This document shows positions 17,707 through 25,940 of a stretch of DNA of 63,756 bases, piece after piece. Under the pieces are notes generated by a model. That model was not told the DNA's origin, did not search any database, and saw only the letters and a list, made by a program, of their open reading frames with translations. Within the stretch, counting starts at the first letter, position 1, and each line of letters starts with the position of its first letter. The position numbers were made by a program, and so were the translations under genes. This DNA is from Lachnospiraceae bacterium (GTDB lineage Bacteria > Bacillota > Clostridia > Lachnospirales > Lachnospiraceae): the NCBI GenBank assembly GCA_902363555.1, contig CABJAM010000017.1:1-63756 (forward strand), given 5' to 3'.

Positions 17707-18753
17707 ATGTCAGATAAATATGTAGCTTATGTGGGCTCCTACACGAGAGGTGACAGCAAGGGGCTGAGCATTTTTGATTTTGACCCGCAGACCATGAAAT
17801 TCACTCTGAAAGATGTTTTTGAAATCAATAACCCGTCAGTGGTTCATATATCCCATGATGAGAAATTTTTGTATTGTAACTGTGACGAAGGTGTGGCAGC
17901 CTTCCGGATATTAAAGGACGGAAGTCTCCTGCTTATTAATAAGGCGAATGTTAACGGCCTGCGCCCATGCTATATGGCCACCGATAAGGCGAACCGTTAT
18001 CTTGTAACTGCCGGATATCACGACGGAAAGCTGACGGTGCTGCGTCTGGAAGAGGATGGAAGTATCGGCGGCGTGACCGATGAGGTATTTATGAAGGGGC
18101 TTGGCAGCGTGGCCGGAAGAAATTACCGGTGTCATGTGAACTGCGCGCTGTTTACGCCGGATGAAGATTATCTGCTGGCCGTAGATCTGGGTATGGATCA
18201 GGTAAAAATCTACGAGTTTGACAAGGATACGGGCAAGATCAAGCTTCACGATATCCTGCGCTGTGAGCTGGAGTCCGGTCCGAAGCATATGATCTTTTCC
18301 GAGGATGGCAAGTATGCTTATCTGACCCACGAGGATAAAAACTATGTGACCCAGTATGCCTACGAATCCCACCATGCGGTATTTACAAAGCTCCAGACGA
18401 TTTCCACATTGCCGCCAAAGTACGAAGGCATCAATAATGCCATTACCCTGAAGCTTTCCGCGGACGGTTCCCATTTGTTTGTGACCAACTCCGGTCACAA
18501 CAGTGTGGCGATTTTCAAGCTGGACCCGGAGACGAAGGCGATGACCCAGGTATGCGTCCTGCCCACCAGCGGCGATTACCCAAGAGATCTCCTCGTTGTG
18601 CCCGGTCGTGACAGCTTTGTATGCGCTAATCAGGAATCCAACAGCCTGACCTGCTTTGATGTGAATTATGAAGGCAAGTATATTGCCATGACTGCTGCGC
18701 CGGTGAGTATCATCTGCCCTACGTCCATCCGAATCCATAAAATAGCTCAGTAA
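17707..18753 (+). CDS. Lactonase-family beta-propeller (6-phosphogluconolactonase type)
   Basis: 348 residues of the YbhE/Pgl-type seven-bladed propeller family: YVGSYTRGDSKGLSIFDFD at the N-terminus, repeated S-x-D-x-K/H-F/Y-L-Y/F blade motifs and the GPKHMIFSEDGKYAYL and NNAITLKLSADGSHLFVTN segments. The family includes 6-phosphogluconolactonase of the oxidative pentose phosphate pathway, but no zwf or gnd is nearby, so another lactone is possible. AGGAGG before ATG 17707 fixes the start. Monocistronic with a strong terminator. Confidence 0.85.
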   Translation: MSDKYVAYVGSYTRGDSKGLSIFDFDPQTMKFTLKDVFEINNPSVVHISHDEKFLYCNCDEGVAAFRILKDGSLLLINKANVNGLRPCYMATDKANRYLVTAGYHDGKLTVLRLEEDGSIGGVTDEVFMKGLGSVAGRNYRCHVNCALFTPDEDYLLAVDLGMDQVKIYEFDKDTGKIKLHDILRCELESGPKHMIFSEDGKYAYLTHEDKNYVTQYAYESHHAVFTKLQTISTLPPKYEGINNAITLKLSADGSHLFVTNSGHNSVAIFKLDPETKAMTQVCVLPTSGDYPRDLLVVPGRDSFVCANQESNSLTCFDVNYEGKYIAMTAAPVSIICPTSIRIHKIAQ

Positions 18754-18762
18754 TATAAAAAT

Positions 18763-18807
18763 CCCGCCCTCACATTCCGGAACCGGATATTGTGAGGGCG
18801 GTTTTTT
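18763..18807. terminator. Bidirectional terminator between convergent genes
   Basis: CCGCCCTCAC (18764-18773) pairs with GTGAGGGCGG (18792-18801), flanked by a T-run on one side and an A-run on the other. It serves the lactonase gene and the convergent GGDEF gene. Confidence 0.9.
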
Positions 18808-20722
18808 ACTTGCTTATATAGAAGCCACCTTGATGTTTATATTTATTTTTAGCCGTATACATCGCTTTATCTGCCGACATATACAGTTGTTCAAAGCTGG
18901 TACCATGCTTTGGAGCGATGGCAATGCCAATGCTGGCGGTGATTTTGACATCCGCAAGCTCGGGGATCGTCATCCGGCCAAGCTTTAAAAGGATAAGGCG
19001 GGCTTTTTTTCGGGCCACATCGATGGAGGTGATCTGGGGAATGAATACGGCAAACTCATCGCCGCCAAGTCTTGCCACCACATCACCGGAGCGGAATATA
19101 TGATTGAGGAGCTGGCCGGTGCTTTGCAGCAGGAGATCTCCGGCTGTATGGCCGTAGGTGTCATTTATTTCTTTGAAATTATCCATATCCATCATAAAAA
19201 GCATACCTGCGGGATGCTGCTTTAACAGCTTCTGTATGACTTCCTCACCGGATTTATTATACGTGTCGGTGAGCACATCCTTTTGCGTTTTTTCCAGAAG
19301 CTCCTGCTCGCGTGTCCTGTGGCTGTTAATATTGGCCAGCTTGCCAATGACCTTTACGATCCGGCCGCTTCGGTCCTTAATATAACGGTACTGACAGCTA
19401 TACCAGTTGTATTGTCCGTCCTTGCTTTTCAGGCGGTTTTCTGCGGCATATATCTTATTTTCATCTTCCGGCTGGTCCGAAACGGGGGTCAGCATCTGTT
19501 CCACAGCCGACCAGTCGTCGGGATGCACTAATTGATCATGGGTTTTGGCGTCGCCGAAATGCTTTAGCGCAAGGCTGTCCAGCTTCAGCGTATTTTGAGC
19601 GTTGGGGGTAAAGATCAGCAGGTCTTTTTCACAATCATATTCAAACAGGACGGTGTCCGTAAACTGGGAGAGCGCCAGATACCTTTGCTGCTCCAGATCC
19701 AGCCGATGTTTTTGACGCAGCAGCAGGAAAATTATAAAAGCACCGATGACGGCCGTCAGTCCGATCAGAACAAGGCCTGAATAAACAACGCTTTTTAAAA
19801 TCACATTGGAGTGGATGAGTATGTCTGGAGAACGGACAAAATTAACAATATACCAATCGTTGTAATTTGTCGAGGATTTCCCAGGAAATCCTTGACCTGC
19901 TTGGCCATCAGGCCAATTCCTATTGTACCCGATGTTATAGCCGGTCATAAAATAGTCATTGCCGTTGCCGCTAAAAACGACGGCAGCCATTTCCTCAGTT
20001 TGCAGCTTTGTCTGGATTTCCTCAGGAACATCCGGGGATATATTTCCGGAAACCATGGCTGAATATAAATTTTCTGTATTTATATTTTTATATTCCAGAG
20101 CTGTATTGGAATAAAGAATGTCGCCGTCCGTATTAATGATGACTGTACGCACATTGTTGAACATGGCCGTCTGCTGCGTAAACTGGGTGAATAGATCCAC
20201 ATTGATCCGTGTTCGGAGTATACCGCAGGTTTCTCCCTCATCGATCACGGGTACAGCGATCGCGAAAACGTATTTACCATCCAGCTTTTCCGAATAATAA
20301 ATATCGCTGATCACGGCTTTGCCCGGAGTGAGGTTTTCCGGAAGCATGGGATTGTCATCTCCGGAAATATTGTAAATTTCCATAAAACGGCTGGTGGACA
20401 GATAATCCACCTGGTAAGAGGCGTCGATGGCGCTCAGCTCGCTCAGATAGAGCTCCAGCCAATCACCGTCCGGAGACAGATCCGTGTCCTCGATCAATGA
20501 GGCAATGCCGGATAGGGTATTTGAGGCGTCCATGATGATCCCATGAACCTGACGGCGCTGGCCGTGGGTGTAGGATAGGAGACTATCTGCAACGAGATCG
20601 TCAAATGTCTGATGCAGCTTTTGCTGCTGCACGTGGAAAATCCCTATGACGAGCAGAATAAAAATAAGGCAGACCGATATTAAAATTCCCCAGAACCATT
20701 TGGACCTACGCCTTTTTACCAT
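18806..20722 (-). CDS. Membrane diguanylate cyclase (dCache sensor, PAS, GGDEF)
   Basis: 638 residues: N-terminal transmembrane helix (about 12-35), an extracytoplasmic dCache-type sensor (about 40-300), a second helix (about 310-335), a PAS-like domain (about 350-460, ending with the PAC motif YNWYSCQYRYIKDRSG) and a C-terminal GGDEF domain with intact GGDEF and an RSGD inhibitory site five residues before it. Predicted to make c-di-GMP in response to an external ligand, with product feedback. Residues about 266-285 (RNWPDGQAGQGFPGK...) are encoded by an R1 repeat inserted in frame. GGAGGG before ATG 20722 sets the start. The only other c-di-GMP protein here is at 54286. Confidence 0.9.
   Translation of the reverse strand: MVKRRRSKWFWGILISVCLIFILLVIGIFHVQQQKLHQTFDDLVADSLLSYTHGQRRQVHGIIMDASNTLSGIASLIEDTDLSPDGDWLELYLSELSAIDASYQVDYLSTSRFMEIYNISGDDNPMLPENLTPGKAVISDIYYSEKLDGKYVFAIAVPVIDEGETCGILRTRINVDLFTQFTQQTAMFNNVRTVIINTDGDILYSNTALEYKNINTENLYSAMVSGNISPDVPEEIQTKLQTEEMAAVVFSGNGNDYFMTGYNIGYNRNWPDGQAGQGFPGKSSTNYNDWYIVNFVRSPDILIHSNVILKSVVYSGLVLIGLTAVIGAFIIFLLLRQKHRLDLEQQRYLALSQFTDTVLFEYDCEKDLLIFTPNAQNTLKLDSLALKHFGDAKTHDQLVHPDDWSAVEQMLTPVSDQPEDENKIYAAENRLKSKDGQYNWYSCQYRYIKDRSGRIVKVIGKLANINSHRTREQELLEKTQKDVLTDTYNKSGEEVIQKLLKQHPAGMLFMMDMDNFKEINDTYGHTAGDLLLQSTGQLLNHIFRSGDVVARLGGDEFAVFIPQITSIDVARKKARLILLKLGRMTIPELADVKITASIGIAIAPKHGTSFEQLYMSADKAMYTAKNKYKHQGGFYISK
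19868..19927 (-). repeat. R1 repeat inserted in frame inside the GGDEF gene
   Basis: On the plus strand this reads a GGATTTCC/GGAAATCC hairpin, TTGACCTGC, a TTGGCC-ATCA-GGCCAA hairpin and ATTCCTATTGTA, the same order as the intergenic R1 units at 22000-22128 with different but fully paired stems. It adds about 19-20 codons without a stop or frameshift. Confidence 0.8.
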
Positions 20723-20873
20723 AATAATAATTCCCTCCGGATGATGAATAACGAAAATGCCATCGGCCCACCCAAAGAATGGGCAGTCTTTATTATAACA
20801 TTTTCTTAGTCGATTCTGCAATCAAAATGGCTGAAATTAACGTTTTATTACTAAAAAACTGGGTGCTGTAATT

Positions 20874-21974
20874 TTACTTATAAAATTTTATTAATCCGTC
20901 CATGGTGGCCCCCATGTTTTCTAAAAGAAGATCCAAAATGGTCAGGGCTGCCATCGCTTCCACGACAACGACTGCTCTTGGAACAATGATCGGGTCGTGC
21001 CGACCTTTTATATGGATCGTGATTTCTTCATTATCTTTATTAACAGTCTGCTGCGCCCTGGCTATGGACGGTGTCGGTTTTATGGCGGCTCTGTACACGA
21101 GCGGTGATCCATCGCTGATGCCGCCCAGGATACCTCCGGCGTGGTTGGTTGCTTTAGCGACGGCGCCGTCTTTTCCTATAATAAAAGCGTCGTTGTTTTC
21201 ACTGCCGCACAGACGGGCCGCATTAAAGCCCTCACCGATTTCAAAGCCCTTGACAGCGCCGATGGAAAAAATAGCTTTGGCCAGACTGGCATCCAGCTTA
21301 TCAAAAACCGGTTCGCCGATACCTGCGGGCAGGCCGGTCACGATCCCCTCGATAATTCCACCGACGGAATCCTTTTGGGCCAGTTTCTCCTCCAAAAGGT
21401 CGGCGGCATTTGCTGCCGCCTGGGCATCGGGCATGTACAGCGGATTATTATCGATTTCATTGAAATCCATATGGTCCGGATCGATCTCAATACCGCCGAT
21501 GGCCCGGCTGTATGTGATCAATTCAATGCCCATGGTCTTTAAAACCTTTGCCGCGATAGCGCCGGCAGCCACACGTCCGATCGTCTCACGGCCAGAGGTG
21601 CGGCCGCCGCCGCGGTAATCTCTGAAACCATATTTTTCATCAAATGTAAAGTCCGCATGGCCCGGGCGGTAATAGCCGGCGATTTCCGAATAGTCGGCGG
21701 AGCGGGCGGTTTTGTTATAAACAATCAGGGAAATGGGCGTGCCGGTGGTTTTCCCGTCGAAGATGCCGGAGAGGATCTGCACACTGTCGTCCTCCTTGCG
21801 GGGGGTGGCAAAGCGGCTTTGCCCCGGCTTTCTCCTATTTAAGTAGATCTGTATGTCCTCCTCGGTCAGTGGAAGACCGGCAGGGCAGCCGTCCACAACG
21901 ACACCCACCGCAGCTCCATGGGATTCTCCCCATGTGGATATTTTAAAACGGTTACCAAAAACGGAACCTGACAT
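20874..21974 (-). CDS. aroC: Chorismate synthase
   Basis: Last step of the shikimate pathway: converts 5-enolpyruvylshikimate-3-phosphate to chorismate with reduced FMN. Signatures GNRFKISTWGESHGAAVG at the N-terminus, GRETIGRVAAGAIA (about 125-138) and RHDPIIVPRAVVVVEAMAAL near the C-terminus are intact; 366 residues is normal. GAGGTG precedes ATG 21974. It is transcribed alone from a promoter at the edge of tandem R1 repeats, whose hairpins would form its leader. Confidence 0.96.
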   Translation of the reverse strand: MSGSVFGNRFKISTWGESHGAAVGVVVDGCPAGLPLTEEDIQIYLNRRKPGQSRFATPRKEDDSVQILSGIFDGKTTGTPISLIVYNKTARSADYSEIAGYYRPGHADFTFDEKYGFRDYRGGGRTSGRETIGRVAAGAIAAKVLKTMGIELITYSRAIGGIEIDPDHMDFNEIDNNPLYMPDAQAAANAADLLEEKLAQKDSVGGIIEGIVTGLPAGIGEPVFDKLDASLAKAIFSIGAVKGFEIGEGFNAARLCGSENNDAFIIGKDGAVAKATNHAGGILGGISDGSPLVYRAAIKPTPSIARAQQTVNKDNEEITIHIKGRHDPIIVPRAVVVVEAMAALTILDLLLENMGATMDGLIKFYK

Positions 21975-21999
21975 AATTATCACCTCAAACAATATTGTG

Positions 22000-22128
22000 T
22001 TTTGTCACCATTTTCCATTAGGAAAATGATGACCTGCTTGCCTATCAAGGCAATTCCTATTATATTTTGTCACCATTTTCCCCTGGAAAATGATGACCTG
22101 CTTGCCCATCAGGGCAATTCCTATTATA
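22000..22128 (-). repeat. R1 repeat, two tandem 64-bp copies upstream of aroC
   Basis: Copy A 22000-22064 and copy B 22065-22128 share TTTTGTCACCATTTTCC, GGAAAATGATGACCTGC, TTGCC...GGCAA and ATTCCTATTATA. Each unit holds two hairpins. On the minus strand each unit begins with TATAAT, so the outer copy provides the aroC -10 box and the rest becomes leader RNA. Confidence 0.85.
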
Positions 22129-22151
22129 AAGTAAGGCTGCATAAACCGCAA
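22123..22151 (-). promoter_or_regulatory. Promoter of aroC
   Basis: Minus strand TTGCGG (22146-22151), 17-base spacer, TATAAT (22123-22128). The -10 box is the outer end of R1 copy B. Confidence 0.7.
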
Positions 22152-22457
22152 GAAATAATTGTAAAAAGGAAAGGAATCTACTTAGAATTGTCGTAATTTT
22201 GCAGGGCTGCATATTACAACTTGCAAAATATAAAAGTGGAATTATAAGCAGGCAGTAAATTTCTGTAAAAACTTTTTTAAAAATGTGAAAAACAGCAAAA
22301 AAGAGGAAATACCCATTCCACTGTTCTGGTGGTTATTTCGTTAAAAAAAAGTATGGGAACGGTTTCATCTTGAAATATAACAAAAAACTACCCCTAAATT
22401 TGTCCAAAATACACAAAAAATTGGCCTGAATTTGACGTGGCCAAAAATTTCATAATT
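22129..22457. other. AT-rich intergenic region between aroC and HPr-like B
   Basis: No gene is supported. The stretch is AT-rich, contains a GAAATACC...GGTTATTTC stem near 22300-22340 flanked by A-runs, and a cre-like palindrome at 22354-22367. Confidence 0.4.
22354..22367 (+). promoter_or_regulatory. Possible catabolite-response (cre-like) site
   Basis: TGGGAACGGTTTCA keeps the central CG, the outer TG/CA and most spacing of the CcpA operator consensus TGNAANCGNTNNCA, with one consensus mismatch. It lies about 100 bases upstream of the promoter of an HPr-like gene. The match is suggestive only. Confidence 0.35.
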
Positions 22458-22486
22458 TTGACAATATTGGGAAAACGTGATAAATT
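22458..22486 (+). promoter_or_regulatory. Promoter of HPr-like B
   Basis: Consensus TTGACA (22458-22463), 17-base spacer, TAAATT (22481-22486). Confidence 0.75.
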
Positions 22487-22552
22487 ACCATTGGAGCACA
22501 GGAAGTAACTATAAATCGTATTGAATATTTTAGATTTAGGAGGTGTTCAAAA

Positions 22553-22780
22553 ATGAGTAAGCAGACTATTAAGCTGGGTAATATTGACGCTGCCAAAGAG
22601 TTCGTAAGAGCTGCATCTGGTTGTAATTTTGACATCGATGTTTACTTCAATAGAGTTGTACTTGATGCCAAGTCTATTTTAGGCATATTAAGTCTTGACC
22701 ACAGAAATCCGATTACAGTAGCATATGATGGATATAATGAAAACTTCTCAGGATTACTTCAAAAATACGCAGTGAACTAA
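22553..22780 (+). CDS. HPr-family protein lacking the active-site histidine (HPr-like B)
   Basis: 75 residues. The HPr Ser46 region is well kept (DAKSILGILSLD, residues 38-49), but the His15 loop is shortened by about five residues and holds no histidine (KLGNIDAAKEFVRAA). It cannot serve as a PTS phosphocarrier; a Ser-phosphorylated regulatory role is possible. A consensus promoter and GGAGGTG ribosome binding site suggest strong expression, and a terminator follows directly. The next gene is another His-less homologue. Confidence 0.75.
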   Translation: MSKQTIKLGNIDAAKEFVRAASGCNFDIDVYFNRVVLDAKSILGILSLDHRNPITVAYDGYNENFSGLLQKYAVN

Positions 22781-22807
22781 AACATACGGGTTGTCTATGC
22801 CTGTATG

Positions 22808-22849
22808 CCGCTGCCCGTAGCCTGAATACGGACAGCGGTTTTATTTTTT
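22808..22849 (+). terminator. Terminator of HPr-like B
   Basis: CCGCTGCCCGTA (22808-22819) pairs with TACGGACAGCGG (22827-22838), followed by TTTTATTTTTT. Confidence 0.92.
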
Positions 22850-22916
22850 CAGGAACAAATTATATTAAGACGAATATAATGATTGATAGTTGGATAATTA
22901 GAAAGGTTGTTGTAAT

Positions 22917-23168
22917 ATGGTCAGTAAACGCGTAGTAATCAATTGTCCGGATGGCATCAAACCATACAAAGCCAATGAAATTGTTCAGAAATCTCTTAAA
23001 TATCAATCAGCAGTGAATATTATGTATAAGAATAATGTCATTGATGCGAAGAGTGTACTTACAATTTTAGGGGCTTCTATTAAAAGGGATGCCGAGATTA
23101 TCATTGAGTGTCGGGGAGCTGACGAAAAGGAAGCTCTGGAAGATGTGAGCATGGCTGTGGCTGTGTAG
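22917..23168 (+). CDS. HPr-family protein lacking the active-site histidine (HPr-like C)
   Basis: 83 residues colinear with HPr. Residue 15 is Lys and residues 14-18 read IKPYK in place of the LHARP motif; Ser46 is kept in VIDAKSVLTILG. The C-terminal half (IKRDAEIIIECRGADEKEALEDV) is close to normal HPr. It differs from the two others at the lost site, so the losses look independent. AAAGGTTG provides a weak ribosome binding site before ATG 22917. It may have its own promoter, since a strong terminator separates it from HPr-like B. Confidence 0.78.
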   Translation: MVSKRVVINCPDGIKPYKANEIVQKSLKYQSAVNIMYKNNVIDAKSVLTILGASIKRDAEIIIECRGADEKEALEDVSMAVAV

Positions 23169-23213
23169 TATTTCTTCAGCAGATATGACAGTGGAATCCA
23201 AACGAACATAGTT

Positions 23214-23270
23214 AAATGGCAGGAAGCGTCTGTGTCGATCAACGTCGAAACAGACACGTCCTGCCATTTT
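23214..23270 (+). terminator. Terminator of HPr-like C
   Basis: Long imperfect stem: AAATGGCAGGA near 23214 pairs with TCCTGCCATTTT ending at 23270, with GTCTGT/ACAGAC inside. R2 begins at the next base. Confidence 0.85.
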
Positions 23271-23449
23271 GCGCGAAGCAACGAGCCATAAAGAGACGCT
23301 TGCGTCTCTTTATGGCGACTGCCGCGAACCGGTGGAGCGAAGCGGAACCGGTTAATGCGCGAAGCAACGAGCTAGGAAGAGACGCTTGCGTCTCTTCACG
23401 GCGACTGCCGCGAACCGGTGGAGTGAAGCGGAACCGGTTATTGCGCGAA
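23271..23449 (+). repeat. R2 repeat array, locus 1 (two 86-bp units)
   Basis: Units start GCGCGAAGCAACGAGC at 23271 and 23357, with a fragment at 23443. Each has stem 1 (AGAGACGC-TT-GCGTCTCT), the conserved GGCGACTGCCGCGA and stem 2 (ACCGG...CCGGT). The array fills the space between a terminator and the tgt promoter. Stem sequences differ from loci 2 and 3 yet stay paired. Confidence 0.85.
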
Positions 23450-23480
23450 TGTTAAAAAAGTATAAAAATTAAAATAGATG

Positions 23481-23509
23481 TTGATAAAAATTTCAACAGC
23501 AGGTATACT
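23481..23509 (+). promoter_or_regulatory. Promoter of tgt-yajC
   Basis: TTGATA (23481-23486), 17-base spacer, TATACT (23504-23509), about 95 bases before tgt. Confidence 0.65.
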
Positions 23510-23605
23510 TATAATGTTAGCTTAAATTTCCAGTGACGGATTTACCATTTGGAATTTTAAAAATTATGACGTATAATTATAGAATATAGAAATAAGAGGT
23601 TACTT

Positions 23606-24733
23606 ATGTATCGAATTATTACGACCGATGGCCGGGCTAAGCGGGGAGAGCTGGTGACCGTGCATGGAACGGTGCAAACGCCAGTATTTATGAATGTGGG
23701 AACGGCTGCGGCCATCAAGGGCGCGGTGGCGACGACGGATCTTTATGATATCGGCACACAGGTGGAATTGTCGAACACATATCATCTCCATGTGAGGCCA
23801 GGGGATACTGTGGTACGAAAGATGGGCGGTCTTCATAAGTTTATGAACTGGGAACGGCCTATTCTTACGGATTCCGGCGGGTTTCAGGTATTTTCTCTGA
23901 CAAGTCTGCGCAAAATAAAGGAAGAGGGCGTTTATTTTAATTCCCACGTGGATGGTCGAAAGATTTTCATGGGCCCTGAGGAGAGCATGCAGATCCAGTC
24001 CAACCTGGCATCGACCATTGCCATGGCTTTTGATGAATGTGCGCCCTATCCGGCGGACCGCAAATATATGATCAATTCGGTAAACCGGACGACCCGGTGG
24101 CTTGTACGCTGCAAGGCGGAGATGAACCGTCTGAACAGCCTGGAGGATACGATCAACCCTCATCAGTTGCTGTTTGGTATTAATCAGGGCGGTACATACG
24201 AGGATATTCGTATTGAGCACGCTAAGGCGATTTCTGAATTGGATCTGGACGGCTACGCTGTGGGTGGACTGGCCGTGGGTGAGACCCATGAGGAAATGTA
24301 CCGGATTCTTGATGAGGTGGTTCCTTATCTGCCGCAAAATAAACCGACATATCTTATGGGTGTAGGAACACCGGCCAATATTCTGGAGGGCGTGGACCGC
24401 GGAATTGACTTTTTTGACTGCGTCTACCCGTCGCGTAATGGCCGCCATGGTCATGTGTACACGAATCACGGTAAGCTGAATCTGTTTAACGCCAAGTATG
24501 AGCTGGATGACCGCCCGATTGAAGAGGGTTGCCAGTGTCCGGCGTGCAAAAATTACAGCAGGGGTTATATCCGCCATCTGCTCAAGGCTAAGGAAATGCT
24601 GGGCATGCGCCTTTGCGTGCTGCATAACCTTTATTTTTACAATCATTTGATGGAAGAAATCCGCGAGGCTATTGAAGAGCACCGATACAGTGATTTCAAA
24701 AAAGCTAAATTAGAAGGCTTTATGGCTTTTTGA
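23606..24733 (+). CDS. tgt: Queuine tRNA-ribosyltransferase
   Basis: Exchanges guanine for a queuosine precursor at position 34 of GUN-anticodon tRNAs. Active-site Asp89 in LTDSGGFQVFSL, GGLAVGE near 218 and zinc ligands C309, C311, C314 with a later His (HNLYFYNHLM) are all present. 375 residues is full length. It heads the tgt-yajC pair, which in many Clostridia lies beside secDF, as it roughly does here. No queA is visible upstream; HPr-like C and R2 repeats occupy that side. Confidence 0.97.
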   Translation: MYRIITTDGRAKRGELVTVHGTVQTPVFMNVGTAAAIKGAVATTDLYDIGTQVELSNTYHLHVRPGDTVVRKMGGLHKFMNWERPILTDSGGFQVFSLTSLRKIKEEGVYFNSHVDGRKIFMGPEESMQIQSNLASTIAMAFDECAPYPADRKYMINSVNRTTRWLVRCKAEMNRLNSLEDTINPHQLLFGINQGGTYEDIRIEHAKAISELDLDGYAVGGLAVGETHEEMYRILDEVVPYLPQNKPTYLMGVGTPANILEGVDRGIDFFDCVYPSRNGRHGHVYTNHGKLNLFNAKYELDDRPIEEGCQCPACKNYSRGYIRHLLKAKEMLGMRLCVLHNLYFYNHLMEEIREAIEEHRYSDFKKAKLEGFMAF

Positions 24734-24765
24734 TAAATGAAAATAATTAAGGAGGTAAGGACTTT

Positions 24766-25047
24766 ATGGAATGGGGAATTATAATTATTTACATTGTAAT
24801 CTTCGCAGTATTTTTATATTTTATTTCCATCCGTCCGCAGAAAAAACAGCAGAAGAAAATGGATGCAATGCTGTCATCCCTGGAGGTTGGCGATAGTATT
24901 CTGACCACCAGCGGTTTTTACGGAGTAGTTATCGATATTACAGACGAAGTTGTTATCGTTGAGTTCGGAAGTAACAAAAACTGCCGTATTCCCATGCAGA
25001 AGGCTGCAATCGTACAGATTGAAAAGGCTGGAGAAGCTGAGGAATAA
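24766..25047 (+). CDS. yajC: Preprotein translocase subunit YajC
   Basis: 93 residues: one N-terminal transmembrane helix (about 4-22), the RPQKKQQKKMDAML basic segment and the cytoplasmic motif LEVGDSILTTSGFYGVV. YajC associates with SecDF at the SecYEG channel. It follows tgt by 32 bases with a GGAGG ribosome binding site, and a large terminator ends the transcript. secDF lies 4 kb downstream after an inverted segment and the SCIFF genes. Confidence 0.95.
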   Translation: MEWGIIIIYIVIFAVFLYFISIRPQKKQQKKMDAMLSSLEVGDSILTTSGFYGVVIDITDEVVIVEFGSNKNCRIPMQKAAIVQIEKAGEAEE

Positions 25048-25060
25048 TCGCGTTTATGCT

Positions 25061-25123
25061 GCATAGCGCAAGAAAAAGAGGCTGTCGCACAAAATAGTGT
25101 GACAGCCTCTTCTTGCGCTATGC
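25061..25123. terminator. Bidirectional terminator after yajC
   Basis: GCATAGCGCAAGA pairs with TTGCGCTATGC, and AGAGGCTGTC with GACAGCCTCT, forming a near-continuous stem of about 27 bp. The 3' flank CAACGAGCCGCACAAGG is an R2 fragment. Convergent Uma2 gene on the other side. Confidence 0.85.
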
Positions 25124-25145
25124 AACGAGCCGCACAAGGGGGTTT

Positions 25146-25925
25146 TTAGGTGAAAGAATTTTCCTGCTCAGCCCACAAGGCGATCTGCTGGAATTTTAGG
25201 ACAAGCTTTCCCTCGAAAATGTTTACCGGAATATCTGCGTCCAGCGGGTAGATGGTAGGGGTGCTTTCTTTTTCCTGAAGAAAATAGACCAAAACTCGCT
25301 TCTGATAAGGGTCCACGATCCAGTATTCTCTCACGCCGGCGGCCTCGTACTTGCCAAGCTTTATAATATAATCTCTGCGCTTTGTGCCCGGTGAAATCAC
25401 CTCCAGAACGAAATCGGGAGCCCCCACAATATTGCGGCGGATGATCTGATTCGGGTTGCATACGATAATGACATCTGGCTGGATCATGGTCTTTTCGTCG
25501 TTATCCAACTGAACATCAACGGGCGAGATAAAGGGGGTACATGCCCCTTTATGGTCAATAATGTGGTTGGCGATCTGGCGATATAATTCCCCAGCCATCA
25601 ATTGATGGAAGGTGGTGGGAGCGGCCATATCATAGAAATATCCATCGATGAGTTCCACCCGCTGTTCATCCGGCAGTGCGCGGTAATCCTCTATGGTATA
25701 CTGGCCGGGGTGACGCTCCACTGTATAAGCCGCTGAAGATTCCATAACGACCATAGGCTCCTTAAAGATTCGCGTCAACGCCTGGATCGTATCGTAGCGG
25801 GGATTTTGTGTTTCACCGTTAAAAATTTTCTGGACTGTTCCAAGCGGGATACCGGATAACTCTGCAATCTGGGTGTAAGTATATCCCCACTCATTCTTTT
25901 TTTCTTTCATTTCCTGAATTGTCAT
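25146..25925 (-). CDS. XRE helix-turn-helix fused to Uma2-family (DUF820) nuclease-like domain
   Basis: 259 residues. An N-terminal XRE helix-turn-helix (about 14-58: YTYTQIAELSGIPLGTVQKIFNG) is joined to a Uma2 domain of the PD-(D/E)XK fold, with IQPDVIIVC, PDFVLEVISPGT and REYWIVDP motifs. Uma2 proteins are frequent, often multicopy, and of unclear function; nuclease activity has been proposed. AAGGAGG 8 bases before ATG 25925 fixes the start. Exact 16-base direct repeats flank its promoter, suggesting autoregulation through the HTH. With the PHP gene it forms a minus-strand island inside the tgt-secDF block. Confidence 0.85.
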   Translation of the reverse strand: MTIQEMKEKKNEWGYTYTQIAELSGIPLGTVQKIFNGETQNPRYDTIQALTRIFKEPMVVMESSAAYTVERHPGQYTIEDYRALPDEQRVELIDGYFYDMAAPTTFHQLMAGELYRQIANHIIDHKGACTPFISPVDVQLDNDEKTMIQPDVIIVCNPNQIIRRNIVGAPDFVLEVISPGTKRRDYIIKLGKYEAAGVREYWIVDPYQKRVLVYFLQEKESTPTIYPLDADIPVNIFEGKLVLKFQQIALWAEQENSFT

Positions 25926-25940
25926 GCCATATACCTCCTT

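Noticed and set aside
22002..22196. 64-codon reading frame over the R1 repeats
   Set aside because: Its repeated PFSIRK/HFPLEN sequence is just the translated tandem repeat.
23600..24682. 360-codon antisense reading frame opposite tgt
   Set aside because: tgt on the other strand has all catalytic and zinc residues; the antisense frame has no start signal or known motif.
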